A stretch of 64,000 nt of DNA from Amoebophrya sp. A120. Its lineage: Eukaryota > Sar > Dinophyceae > Syndiniales > Amoebophryaceae. The stretch spans positions 28,432 through 92,431 of the forward strand of contig CAJINV010000004.1 in NCBI GenBank assembly GCA_905178155.1. Direction: 5' to 3'. Below, piece by piece: positions 1 to 12,000 of this stretch. The position numbers and the translations under genes are program-made. The notes beneath the pieces were generated by a model, which was given only the letters and a program-made list of their open reading frames with translations, did no database searches and had not been told where the DNA came from. How positions within the stretch are numbered: position 1 is the first letter of the stretch; each line of letters starts with the position of its first letter.

Positions 1-196
1 TGTCATGCAAAAGCACCTTAGGGCGGCAGATGATCTAGCTGCTTCGCATGACAAATTTCGGGAGGGCTAGACAGCATCTAAATCTGCGCCAAACTTGTAA
101 TGCAAGAGGCGCAATCTTCCTCCTTTCAATTTTGCCAGTCTTGCATTACAAATCCATGTTGTAACAGTTGAGAATGTAACATTTGAGAACTCCATA
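1..196. mobile_element. Introner family E, right part
   Basis: The interior matches the family E copy at 30724-30966, including the stretch around CGCATGACAAATTTCGG. The right end reads ...GAGAACTCCATA and is followed by the probable TSD CTGGA (197-201). The left end lies outside the window. Confidence 0.8.
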
Positions 197-3100
197 CTGG
201 ACCCGTCGAGGACTTCCTCTGTCGGAGCGGCAGGCAGTCCGCCTCGTCTCGGTGGCGGCGCGGCAGGAAATCATTATCCAAGAAAAAAACGTTGTTAGTG
301 TAAATTTATGATGCGCAACATGCAAAGTGATTGCGTCTGTCATGCTTGGCAAGCATCGTAGGGTCCATTACAGGGCGTTTTCACGTACTAGCTGCGCATG
401 ACAGGTTTCTGCTGTCATGCCAGACAAATTTGTAATGCTGTTCCTCCAAAAAAGTTACACCTACAATGTTTTTTTCTTGGATAATCATGCCACGAGGAAT
501 ACTGCTAGTGCGGCCGCTGCAAAAGCTGATGTTGAGCCCCCTCCGCCCGCAGCGGGGGGTGGAAGAACAGCGACTACGTCCTCGAACAAGAGAAAATCCA
601 GTACGAATCAAAGGAAGACCGACCACGTGAGCAACAAGCAGCAAGTAGCACTTGGGCTCGACAACTCCGACAACTACACAGATGAGCCCGAAGAACTGCG
701 TCTGTCTAGCCAAGGAGCGCTGTCAGCGTCAAGCGGCGTGGCCACAGATGACTCCGAGTCCGAAGCAGATGATGAAGATGTCGACTATAGTTCATCTTCT
801 CCTTCCTCCAGTATCCGGCGCATCAAAAGTTAAAGTACCGTACTAGTTGTAGAAATCGCATTGTTCTTCGCATGAAAAATTTCCGCAGCATGAGAATTGT
901 ATATGCGGACTTACTTACATGCCTGACTGCAAGTAGTTCGAGAGCGATACTTTTGCAAGGCATATCTGCGAAGACGGACGAAACCGATGACCTGGCCGCG
1001 GCGATTTTGTTCTCGGGCACGGAAACCAGGAGACGCATGCAAGAAAATGAAGAAAAGAAGAAACTGAGTACTAGAGAGGCTCAAGAACAGGAGCACCAGG
1101 GCGGTTTTGGGATGTTGAAAGTGGTTTGTTCATCTGCTCGTGCTGCGCAAGAAGCGGACAGTAGATGCAGTGCTCCGACGGAGCGTGGACGAAGTCGAAC
1201 TTGTACCGCCCAGCCTGCTCCTGAGGTTCTTGTACAGGAACAAAATGTAAATGGTTCGAGTTGTCGTCCTGCTGGCCGCGCCGCTCAAGAACATCTCTAC
1301 GAGAACGAGCCCTCCGCCGTCCTCCGCGCCGCCCAGTCCACTCAAGATCCGAGTTCTTGTCCTCAGACGAACGACACGAGCAACGTGCTGAAAATGAAGA
1401 ACGAGGACCCCGAGCAGGAGGAAGATACTGGTGTTTTTCTAATGGTAAATGCGGATGTGGAGCTCGATCACAACACGACCGCGACTACGATTGTCCGGAC
1501 GGTGACGCCCCCCGCCTCGTCCTCGCCCCACATGGCCTACTGCCCTTCGTCGTCCTCTGCAAGGGCTGGTGCTGCTGCTGTAAGCGCAGCGGTTCCCCTC
1601 CTGGTTGGCACCGTGCCGCCTCCCACGGGAAATGCGGTGCCGCGCAGCTCGTCGAGCAGAGCTACTGTGGAGATGCACAGTGTGGAAGACCACCCGGTGT
1701 GGCGGGGGGGTGGTGCCACTACTTCTGCGGGAGCCGCCAGTGGCACTGTGGTGCGATCCTCGCAGCACCTGTACCGAGGTGTCGAGAAGCAAATGGAGGA
1801 AGTGATGAAATTGAAATCGCAAGCAGAAAAGGAGAAGCGCCGGCGAAGTGGAAAGACCAAGAACGAAAAACCGAAAGACAGCACCGCGGCCGCACGGCAG
1901 GAGGACGTCGCGCGCGACCAACTTCAACTTCATCCGTCCAAAGACATCACGACACCTCCCCCGGGGACCGACGGCGCAACTGGAGGAACTGCCGTAGTGA
2001 CGAAGATGAATAGCGGCACTGTAGTCTCGTCCCCAGTTAGAAGTTCTTTGTCCTCTTCGCCAGCAGATAACGACCATAACACGAGCCTGGCGACCGAGAG
2101 AACCGCGACTACTACATTCGCCACGGTAGTACCACCTTTTGGGGGAGCAGCAGCAGGAGCAGCTGCACCTGCTAGTACTACTGCTACCAACACAAAAACG
2201 CCCTCGAAGAAGATGCTGCTGCACCCCATCGCGCAGAAGCTACTCAGCAACCTGTACAGGGACGTGGTCAGCCGGAGCGGCTCTCTGATTCTGACGAATC
2301 ACGACGACGGAGGTGGTGGTTCCTCAGGAAGTAGTACTCCGAGAAGCAGTACTTCCACCACGTCGCCGTCGGTGAAGAGTGGTAGAGAACTACAGGGAGT
2401 TCTTGTGGGTCCTCGTCCTTGTCGACCTGATGTTCATCTTCCGGAGGCAACCGCAGAAGTGGTCATGGTTGTGCAGCATCAAACCAGAGAGGACGAGGAC
2501 GACGATGTGGTCTTCTCTGATGAAGCTAGTAGAAGAACTTCTTCTTGTTCTAGGAATCAGAACAAGAATAAAACTGAGCCTTTTAGTTTTATTCCACCAG
2601 GCAACGGAGACGTAGTGCCTGCTGAAGGAGGTAAAGCTTGTTCTTCGCCTTCCGAAGATACGACAAATAAGACCACCACGGAGACGAGGTTCTTGTACGA
2701 CAAAATGAGAGCACCGCCACCGAGAAGCGGCTCTTCCTTGGTGTCCGCGGGATCTTTCCTGACGATGAAGAAGCGCTCGAGTAGAAACAGCCTCTCGTCT
2801 ATGAGATGAGTCAACAACTCCCCCTCTCCCTCATTTGTCATGCAAAATACCCAATCCACCCGTCCCGTTGCGTCTGGGCCTGGGGACTGTTTGCATGACA
2901 AGTTCTGGTAGCCCAAATAGCATATTAGCCCAGTGCAAATTTTTTGTCATGCACAACCGGCGCTCTTGCTGATGCTTGTAGTGCCGTTCATGCTATACAA
3001 ATGAGGGGGAGGGGGAGTTGTTCACTGTTATATCGTCCGAAAATTTCAACAAGCTGACCGGGTCCCGAATCTCCCGGGCGTCGTCGCGGGGCAGTAGAAA

Positions 3101-5954
3101 GCTGAGCGTCAGCCTTATGGAAGCGTCAGGATCGAAATCAACAAAATCGAGAAGATAATTTGTGATGCATAAAATCGATACCTCCAGTTGGAGCCTCAGT
3201 TTCCAACGGGCGCATGACAAATTTCGGGAGCACCTAAATCCGGCGCGTCGCGCTGTTTGGGAAAAGAAGACTGCTCCTGTCATGCTACTCTGACCACAGC
3301 GCATCGCCTGCTTTCCCTGAACAGGCTTGCCATCGGTCTCATTTGCCTGCTCCCCAACACAGGCCGTACGTGCCCTACATTTTATGCATAATTGCAAACT
3401 TTCAGTAAATTGGATTTTGTCGATTTGGATCCTGACACTCCCATATGCCTCACCGCCCAGGACATGCTCAGCGAGTCGCGAAAATCCTCAGGAATTTTTT
3501 CGGACATGTTCCCGTCGGGGGTGGACGAGGAAAATGGAAATCCAAATGCGGATGAGATGGAGGACCGACAGCACTCCGAATCATGCGTCGACCGAGCGGA
3601 ACAACTGCTGCAGGCCGAAGTAGAGGCGCAGGCGCACGCGGCCAGGCTCGCCGAAGAGATTGCGAGATCGCAGGAGCGCCGGAAGAAGAAGGAACGGAAA
3701 GAACGGAAGCGGAAGAGTTCTTGCAGGAATAAATCTTCTCTGTCTACTTCCGACAGAGCAGAAAGCAATCGCCACTGCACGGACCGCTCCAAGATGAACA
3801 TGGGGGGTGCGCAGACGCCACGGTTCGGCACCAGTGGGTTTTGGCAGAGCCTGCAGGCCGGCAAGCGTTCCCTGTCTAGTGGAACAAAAAAGCTGTGGAT
3901 GAAGACTTCGCGCAGTATTTCCTCTCTCACGGGAGCTGGCCTCGGAGGCGGCAGTGGTGCAAATGCCACCGCGGCATCGGCAAGAAGTAGAGGTACTACA
4001 AAAAATAAAAGCGATAGAGCGAGCCAGACGCTGAAATCGAAAGGAAGCAGCAGCGATGGAAAAAAGAACAAAAAGAAAGTACAGCACGGGTCGGCAGATG
4101 CGGGGGAGCTGACGGCGGTAGTGGTCGTGCAACCAGATAAGCACGAAGATAGCAGTCGTGCAAATAGCAGGACCATGAAGATGCGCGTTCTTGATGAGAA
4201 GAGAGCGGGTCATCTTCCTGCAGCGACGTCGGACCACCTGTCTAATTCTAGTACTGCACGCACCAGTTCTTGCAAGAAGTGTTGTACAACTTCTCAACAG
4301 CTGGTCGCTGCACTCGCTCGTTTATGCTGCACAGCTTGGCTCTTGTTTTCTCGGCTCTTGACCTCCAGAAACAAAGATTGTGGACGGAGCAAAAATTGTG
4401 CTGCTCGTGCTGTCGAATGTAAAAAAACGAAAAAGCGTGCTGAACGTAGCACAAGTTGTGGCAGAAGTAGAGCTACACATGATCCTCAAAAAATCGACGG
4501 CAAAAACGATCTCCAAGGCTCTGACGACGAAGCCTCCGCAGCACAACTGTTGAACTCCAGCAACACGAAGCCGAGCTTTCTGATGCTTTTTCAGAAAATG
4601 AAGTACGTTAGGGCGGCGCAACATCAAACGTCTAATACCACGGAGAACATGTTTCATCGCAAGGGCCTCTCGGCGAACGACCGGCGCCAAAATGTTCTCA
4701 TATCATGAGAAAAAAGTGTTACAGTTACACATTTGTTGGAGTTTCTGCATCACTGTGGCAGAGAAAACCTGTAATGCGAAGATCATAAGGGCAAACAGGA
4801 AGGAAATGAGGCTCCCAAGCGTTTCCTGCATGAGAAAGGTTGTCTGTGTTGCCGTTGTTGCAACGCAATGTGTAACTGTAACACTTTTTTCTTCCCATAT
4901 CTCACGAAAATTCGCCAGTACGTGAGCGATAAGAACCGGCAGGTCGTCGATTTCTTCCGATCAAAAAACACGGAGAGCCAGGTATCGTATTTCAAAACGT
5001 CCCCACCCCAGAGTTGTAATGCAAATCTGCATGTTCAGAATGAATGTTTCTCATGCGGAGCCCCATGAGAAGCATTTTCTAGTCGTGTTTTGCAATTTCT
5101 TGTCATGCTCCAATCTGCATGATATACTAGATCTGTGATGCTGCTGAGCTAGCTCAAACAGCACTACGCTACGAGTCCAAATTTGTCATGCAAAACAGCC
5201 AAAGCTTGTGGATTTGTCTAGCCGATTCGCCATCTTGACTATGGGGCGGGGACGTTTTTACATAGGATACCAGGAGGTGGAGGACGGGACTTCCTACTCG
5301 TTCAAGATCCTCATCATCAAGCCGATCAACCACACGGCCATGGTTTTCCTGTTGTGGCAGGCCCTGATGATCGCCGGTTACGGTTCCGGAGCCGCCCTCT
5401 GGGTGTTCGACCGAGCGGACTGTAGTCGTGGCCGGCTGGATGAGGCGGGGGTGGAACAACCAAGTGGTACAAGTGGAGCTACCACTTCCACCGAGGAACA
5501 GCACCCGGAATACGAGGTGCCGCTCTGGTTCGGTGTGCTGTACAGCGTGTTTGTGATTCTGCCGGTGTCTACCAAATACAAATATCAATATGTCTGGGTC
5601 TGGAGGAGTGCAAGACTTGTTCCTATGGGCGACGTTTTGCATGATCCATAATTATGTCAGCGATGTATGCCTTAGCATCGCAGATTTTTAGAGGGCTGCT
5701 TGGAGTCTATATTCCGCATCGATGAGAATAAACTCCCCCTCCGCGTAGCACAAACAAACTGGCCTCTTCTCGTGATGCTGGCCATGCAACACAAATTCTT
5801 TTGGATTCCGAAGGCAGCATCGCAAGTTGCAACCATGTTCCAGACCCAGACATACTTGCAATGCATAGTTTCGCTCTACGTCAGTCTCGTGGTCAACGCT
5901 GTGTTCCTCGCTCTGATCTTCAGCTGGCTGCTCAGGGAGCGGATTATCACCTGA
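1..5954 (+). CDS. Large Ser-rich protein with C-terminal membrane segments (5' end missing)
   Basis: This gene enters from the left edge. Removing the introners leaves exons 197-274, 489-811, 970-2799, 3038-3115, 3451-4700, 4905-4982, 5275-5569 and 5873-5954. From the first full codon at 200 they give 1,337 codons in one open frame, ending in TGA. I do not recognise the family. About 1,150 residues are low-complexity, rich in Ser, Thr, Ala and charged residues, with a Lys/Arg-rich stretch near 3600-3730. The C-terminus has hydrophobic spans encoded near 5330-5400 and 5520-5940 (PLWFGVLYSVFVILPV, then LYVSLVVNAVFLALIFSWLL after splicing), so it is probably an integral membrane protein with a long soluble N-terminal part. 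The next gene on the same strand has a similar layout and may be a distant paralogue. Exon boundaries are inferred from TSDs and frame, not from transcripts. Confidence 0.7.
275..483. mobile_element. Introner K, 209 bp
   Basis: Ends TATCCAAGAAAAAAACGTTG and ...TTTTTTTCTTGGATA are inverted repeats, with TSD ATCAT on both sides. Removal joins ...GAAGN-H to ATRNTAS in frame. Confidence 0.85.
812..964. mobile_element. Introner family G, 153 bp
   Basis: The left end TATCCGGCGCATCAAAAG pairs with the right end CTTTTGCAAGGCATA. The TSD is imperfect (TCCAG/TCTGC). The ATG at 872 lies inside this element and is not a real start. Confidence 0.65.
2800..3032. mobile_element. Introner family C, 233 bp
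   Basis: CAACAACTCCCCCTC near the left end pairs with GGGGGAGTTGTTCAC near the right end. TSD TCGTC is perfect. The stop codon apparent at 2807 is intronic, and the frame continues as SLSSENFNKLTG. Confidence 0.88.
3116..3445. mobile_element. Introner family F, 330 bp
   Basis: TATGGAAGCGTCAGGATCGA pairs with ...CCTGACACTCCCATA. TSD AGCCT/TGCCT (4 of 5). Confidence 0.82.
4701..4899. mobile_element. Introner family H, 199 bp
   Basis: GAAAAAAGTGTTACAGTTAC pairs with GTAACTGTAACACTTTTTTC. TSD TCTCA is perfect. The same family recurs at 13196-13349. Confidence 0.87.
4983..5269. mobile_element. Introner family B, 287 bp
   Basis: AAAACGTCCCCACCCCAGAG pairs with ATGGGGCGGGGACGTTTTTA. TSD CCAGG is perfect. 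Removal gives TESQEVEDGTSYSF. Confidence 0.87.
5570..5867. mobile_element. Introner family A, 298 bp
   Basis: ATGTCTGGGTCTGGAGGAGT pairs with ...TTCCAGACCCAGACATA. The first bases are TAC rather than TAT. TSD GTGTC/GTTTC. Removal fuses two hydrophobic half-segments into one membrane span. Confidence 0.78.
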
Positions 5955-6043
5955 AAATCAAAATTAATCTCCATTGTTCCTATCTTCCAAAAATTTATCA
6001 CACAATACATGGAGTAGGGCTTTTGTCATGCAAAAAAAAGTAG

Positions 6044-9000
6044 ATGGGGTTGGGGACGACGATGGTCGGTTTTCAGGGAATGCGGATCTTTGAGCAGTTG
6101 GGGCAGCTCCGACTGCTGGGACAGATAGTGGGCAGCACAGATTTCGGGCGTGTTTCCTCGTCTTTCGGAACTTCTTGTTCTTCCGTATCAAATGTAAAAA
6201 TGTCTGGGTCTGGAAGAATCCGAACTTGTGATGCTGCATTTGGATAGTAAAAAAATCTGTATTGCATGACCAGCAAAGGGAATGCATTTTTGGCTACGCG
6301 GAGAGGGCATTTGTCATGCGGAATAGGTATCACGAAGCCCTCAAGAAGTCTGTGATGCTAGGGCATGCATCACAGACATCATGGCCCATGCAAAACGTGC
6401 ATGACAAGTTTCAGAATCTTCCATACCCAGACATTTTTGCATTTGATATTCCGGGGTTGGGAACATCAACATGGCGATACAGCAACCGAGCACAGCGAGG
6501 CCGCCCGCCCTCGTTCCACAACATCCAGGCTGTTCTTCAACGGATTTTATCCTATGTAAAAACGTCCCCACCCCATGCCCACATAGATTATGCTTCTCTT
6601 CTCGTCGTAGTTCGTTCTCCCCTCTTTTTCATCTGAAAATTTGAAGTTTCTCTGTGCTTTAATTTGGTCTTTCCAGTACATAAACACCCCATGCCCACAG
6701 TCAACATGGGGAATCGGCTAGACAAATCCACAAGGTTTGGCTCTTTCGCATGACAAAATTGGAATCGTAGTGTAGTACTGTTTTAGGTAGTTCAGCAGCA
6801 TCACGCATCCAGATACCATGCTGATTGGAGCATGACAAATTTCAAAACGTGAATAGAAAATGCTTCTCATGGGGCTCCGCATGAGAAACATTCTCAGCAT
6901 GCAGATTTGCATATGCAACTATGAGGTGGGGATGTTTTTAAATGCGATAGATTTCGGGCGTGTTTCCTCGTCTTTCGGAACTACTTGTTCTTCCGTATCA
7001 AATGTAAAAATGTCTGGGTCTGGAAGAATCCGAACTTGTGATGCTGCATTTGGATAGTAAAAAAATCTGTATTGCATGACCAGCAAAGGGAATGCATTTT
7101 TGGCTACGCGGAGAGGGCATTTGTCATGCGGAATAGGTATCGCGAAGCCCTCAAGAAGTCTGTGATGCTAGGGCATGCATCACAGACATCATGGCCCATG
7201 CAAAACGTGCATGACAAGTTTCAGAATCTTCCATACCCAGACATTTTTGCATTTGATATTCCGGGGTTGGGAACATCAACATGGCGATACAGCAGCCGAT
7301 CACAGCGAGGCCGCCCGCCCTCGTTCCACAACATCCAGGCTGTTCTTCGACTCCTAGGGACTGTTCTTCTCCGTGGGAAGTTTGTGTGCCGTTGCAGACT
7401 TTCCCTTTACAGAGTTATGAGCCCAAAACATAAGTAGAACTAGAAGTAGCGCCGTCATACATAAGTAGAGTAGCATCAGTAGGCTAGAACTATGAAGGGC
7501 ACTCGCAACCAAGGCGACGAAGCAGTAACAGTCACAGCCAGTAGTAGGCTGACAGGCAAGCAGCAACAGGAAAGCGGGCGACGTAGGCAGCCCGAAGCGA
7601 GAAGAATAGCGAGCGGTCGGAACGGCTAGGAAACGAAGGAAGAGCTGCTGCGATCGTTCGCACAGCTAGGCAAGCAGCAGGCCCAGTAGAGTATGAATGA
7701 TTTGGATTTTGAAACTAGAACTAGCAGGAAGAACCTACCCAACACCGGTAGCAAGATGCAAAGCACTCGAACCCGTAGACCTGCGCATCTGGAATCCTTA
7801 GGGGAATCAGATCGCGACCTGGCTACTTCAGTGCAAAGCTTTAGCGCTTCAGCATCTACAGAGCAAGAAAAGCACTCACCTGACAAACTTCGAAGATTCC
7901 AGCCTTTTCATTCGATCGCAAGATCGGGCAATAACAAAAGGGACAGGTGGAGGATTTGAATTTGTTCGAGTTGCTAACGACCCAGGCGCGACCTGCGGCA
8001 AGGAAGGAAGCTAGTCGGCCAGACAGCACAGCACAGAGGACCACTAGGGTCGTGGATTCGTTCCACCAGCGCGATAGAGAACTTCGACACCAGGCACAGG
8101 GCAAAAATCGCACCCGTGCACAGATTCGAATACGTGGCAGAACAGAGGACGGGCCCACGAGCCGTCGGCGCCAGCTTGCGAGCGGTCGGCATGTCGCCAC
8201 AGGAACGGACAGGCTACGAGCCGTCGGCGCCAGCCTGCGGGCGGTCGACAAGTCAACACAGAGAGGAAGAGGCTACCTTCGAGGTTTGGCCAGGCTGCTC
8301 AAAGGCCCGAGCATGCCACACAGCACACAGATAGATAGATACGAGGTCGAAGGATGTAAGACGTCCCAGGACGGTGCGTGGACGCATTCAAATAGAAAAA
8401 GCGCAGCTGTGACCGACTTAGCAAGTTGCTCTATGAATGGTTTTCGATGCCTCGAATTCCGCAAGAAGATCCCGCCCGAGCGCGTGGCCAGATCTGTTGC
8501 TTCGTGCACTGACAAGATTCCTGCTTTGGCAGCGAATTCATTTTGACGATTTAGGTTCTGACTCGATTCCCAATCGCGTCCCCATTCCAAAAAGTATATC
8601 TGTTTTGAAAAAGAAAAACCCACTAGGCACAGACACAGGAAACTCAGTCACCGTTTCAGGGGGTGAAGTGCAGACCAAACCTGCAGTAGGTGAAACGGCG
8701 CCAGAGTTTCGGCGTCCGGAACGGGTAGAACCCAAAGCCCCACGAGAAAAGCAAGAACAGGCGGCCAGTAGCGGCTGCAGAGGATTCCCCGACCGGGGGG
8801 AGAAGAAAGACGACGATGAAGAAAGACGGATGTTTGTAGATTTAGTTGTAGAGACGAGAACGCACTATGGCTACGCAGCAAGACAGATTTACAGTTTTGA
8901 AACTTTGGACTTTGGAGTGAGGGGGTGTATGACGGATAAGTTTGTAATGCACCCACAGCCTCACAGAGTACAAACTTGATCCACTCCAATAGTCCAAAGA

Positions 9001-12000
9001 TCTAGATAGCCTAAGGACATGAAGACAGATAGAGATCCTTAGTGTTGTAGTACCATGAAGACAGTCCACAGGGCTAGGAAGACACTGAGCCAACATGATG
9101 AACACATATACACCCAGGGCCCTTGAGCTAGGACAGACTTACAGCATAGCAGTACTAGACTTAGTCATGGCACTGTAGATGTGCATAGTTGTTCTACCAT
9201 CGTAGTGTAGTTTGTATTGCGTACTCCGTGGGAAGTTTGTGTGCCGTTGCAGACTTTCCCTTTACACAGCGAGGCCGCCCGCCCTCGTTCCACAACATCC
9301 AGGCTGTTCTTCGACTCCTACTGGTGTTGTCGCAAAGAACCACCATCCGATCTCGTCCACGCCACTAGCTTACAATTCTTTTCCTCCAGGAACCGGCGCA
9401 ACGTCTTGTGCCGCCGAAACGGCGCAGCTGGTCGCGCAACACGTCGAGTACCGCCCCCCGTCTAGCAGTAGTACAACAAGCATGATGGCAGCGACCCCTC
9501 CATTTTTACCGGCTGTCCCAGCGGCGGCCTGCTCTTCATTGCTCGCCCCACCGAGACCGCGCAGGCAAAGCATTATGGAGAAGGTCGGGGGGGGCCATCA
9601 AGTTTATTCGCAAAGTAATCTTCCCGTGCAAGTGCAACAGCATCAGTTACCGGGGTATCCAATTATAACGTCCACTGGAAACTTCGTAGCCACTTCTTGT
9701 TCCTCGCGGCCAACCAGTCAACGGTCTATCTTGCAACGTAGCCAACTTTCCAGTCACAGCAACCTGGAGGCGGTCCTCGAGGGTGGAGCAGATGATCCTT
9801 TTGCGGCTCCGAGAATAGATTCTGCTGCATCTTCTGTTCCCATTAATATTTCTGCGGAAAATAAAACGAGTGTCGGCCTAGTACATGAAGACCGACCAAG
9901 CTCCACGGTGACCAACGCGGCGGCTGGTGCAACCACTCGCCAGAGTGCTGTTCATATTAAACCTCCAGCTGTTTCAACACAGCTCCGCGGGACGACAACG
10001 ACCTCCTCGACTGCATCTACAACTCTTGCTGGAGGATCAACACAGCATGAAATCAATAGGGACGCCGAGACGTCCCGCAGCGAGGCCCTGCAACAGCGCA
10101 CCCTGTTGCTCCTGCAGCGCCGGCAGAGCAGCATGGGCATGCAGATCCTGCAGAACGCCTCCTCCAATCAAGGTGCTGCATCAGCTGCGGCCAGTAATCT
10201 CGCGCCATCAGGCTCAGGCGTGATCAACCACGTAGCAGGCCAGACTGCCCCGAAGATGAACAACACGCTATTCCATCAGCGGCGGGCGAGCACGGCAGCT
10301 GCACTCGTTGTCCCGAGAGCCGCGATCTTAAACGCTGCGAACGCCGGCTGTATGGGCACGACACCAAACGTTAATCGTCGCGCGAGTTCCACTGGGCTAA
10401 TACAACAACACATGATCATGGCACCTAGTACAACAACTTCTCGCGGAGCACCAGGCGCCCCCACCAGCATAGTTAAACCAGTACTATCCCAATCACGACC
10501 AGATGTTGTGGGTGAAGGGGCGATTCTTTTTCAAGGCCGACGTGCCAGCAGTACTTCTGGGTACATCTTCAGCGGTGGTCGACGTCCTGCAGCCGGGCCA
10601 GGTTGTTCTGGTGCGACTTCAAGTTCTTGCGGCGAGGCCCGCGAGGAACTACGTGATGTTGATAACAAGAACTACGCTCTTGCCCCAAAAAGCGGCACAA
10701 CAATCGCCGCCGAAGATGAAGATGAAGACAAAATGACATCACGCAGCAAAAATCATGTTAGCGAGCGAGGACGGAAACCTACCTCGACATTAGTTTCGAG
10801 TCAGCGGCATTCTCTAGCCGCGACCGGCAGGAGCTCCTGTCGGGGCACGAGCAGGCGAGGCTCCCTTACGCCGGTGATTGTAAACGGCGACGCAAGTAGT
10901 TCTTGTAATTCCCCCGTGCTCGTCGGGGGGACGGGCACGGCAGCAGGCGGTCCGGTTTTATTAACGGAAGCTGCTGCACTTGAGCAAGAAGATGCTCCAA
11001 AGCTGTATGATAATTACCCCGCTCATGTTATCCTGAGTAAAAACGTACCCACACCAGAGTCAAAATGAGGATTTTGCAACACAAACCTAGGAGTTTTAGG
11101 AGTCACGCATGACAGGTTGCGCTATGCAGTGTAGTGCAGGTTAGCAAGTGCAGCCGCGTCACAGATTCATCTGCTCATCCTGTGTACAGCATCACAAATG
11201 TCAAAACACGACTGGAAATGCCTCTCATGCAGATGCGCATTACAAATGTTCCTGTCATTGCAAATCTGCATGACAACTCTGGTGTGGGTACGTTTTTACT
11301 TAGGATACATGTTGATACTCACGCGTCTGCAACAGCGTCGCCGGTGGGTTTGCACCCGGAGCTGCTTGCGCAGATGCAAAATCAGCCGAAGTATCAAATG
11401 TAAAACAAAGTGTCTGGGTCTGGAAGAGCGCACGTTTGTCATGCTTGTCTGGCATGACTCTGAAATCTGTCATGCACGTTAAGTACCCAAGAGCGCTATT
11501 TTTCTGTCATGCAGAAACGCAGTTTGTCGTGCAGAATAGGCAACACCTAGAAGCTCAGAAACCTGTCATGCTGAGCCAGCACTTGTGGCCTCCTCATGAT
11601 ACGCCACCCAGCATCACAAGTTTCCAGAGCCAGACACTTTTACACTTTATACGAAGGACCGGGTGTCGAAACTCTCGGAACTGGTGGGAGCTGCGGCCGC
11701 AAAAAACTCGGCCGTCAAGGACCCGAGGACCAGCACGAAGGAAGGAGGTACAACTGTGCGGCGTGCTGTCGAGGAGGAGGACCTGACGAGTCGCGGCGAC
11801 GAGACTGGCAATGACACCACGTCGGACGAAGAGCTCCTGCATCATGGGTGTGAAGCAGTGGTGGAGCAGGAACAAATGGTGGCGCAGGTGGGCGGGAGAA
11901 ATTATCAAAGCCAAATAATTGATCTGGACCAGAAAATGAAGAGTTATGGAAAGAACCAATCGGAGCTGCTCTCCTGCGAAGTTGTAGACAATGCACTGCA

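Larger units (their letters stand above)
6140..7356 (+). repeat. Recent 810-bp tandem duplication inside the gene
   Basis: 6140-6540 and 6950-7350 are nearly identical, including the whole family-A introner and its flanking coding sequence (for example ATCACG versus ATCGCG near 6332/7142). The duplicated peptide is GRVSSSFGT..CSSGVGNI followed by NMAIQQP.TARPPALVPQHP. The period is divisible by three, so both copies stay in frame. Confidence 0.85.
7301..9320. repeat. Insert of 1,964 bp bounded by 56-bp direct repeats
   Basis: 7301-7356 and 9265-9320 are identical 56-bp coding repeats (CACAGCGAGG ... TTCGACTCCTA). A second direct-repeat pair of 43 bp lies just inside (7369-7411 and 9224-9266, starting CTCCGTGGGAAG). 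Removing 7357-9320 joins GCSSTP to TGVVAKNHH in frame. There is no AG|GT inside the repeat, so a canonical GT-AG intron is not possible at the repeat boundary. Inside I see no recognisable gene, only a 59-bp-period tandem pair (8157-8189 / 8216-8248). Confidence 0.75.

Noticed and set aside
872-964. ATG at 872 as the start of a 645-residue protein
   Set aside because: It lies inside a family G introner. The frame enters from the exon 489-811.
3382-4176. 264-residue minus-strand open frame opposite the Ser-rich exon
   Set aside because: Shadow of the plus-strand coding exon, crossing an introner boundary.
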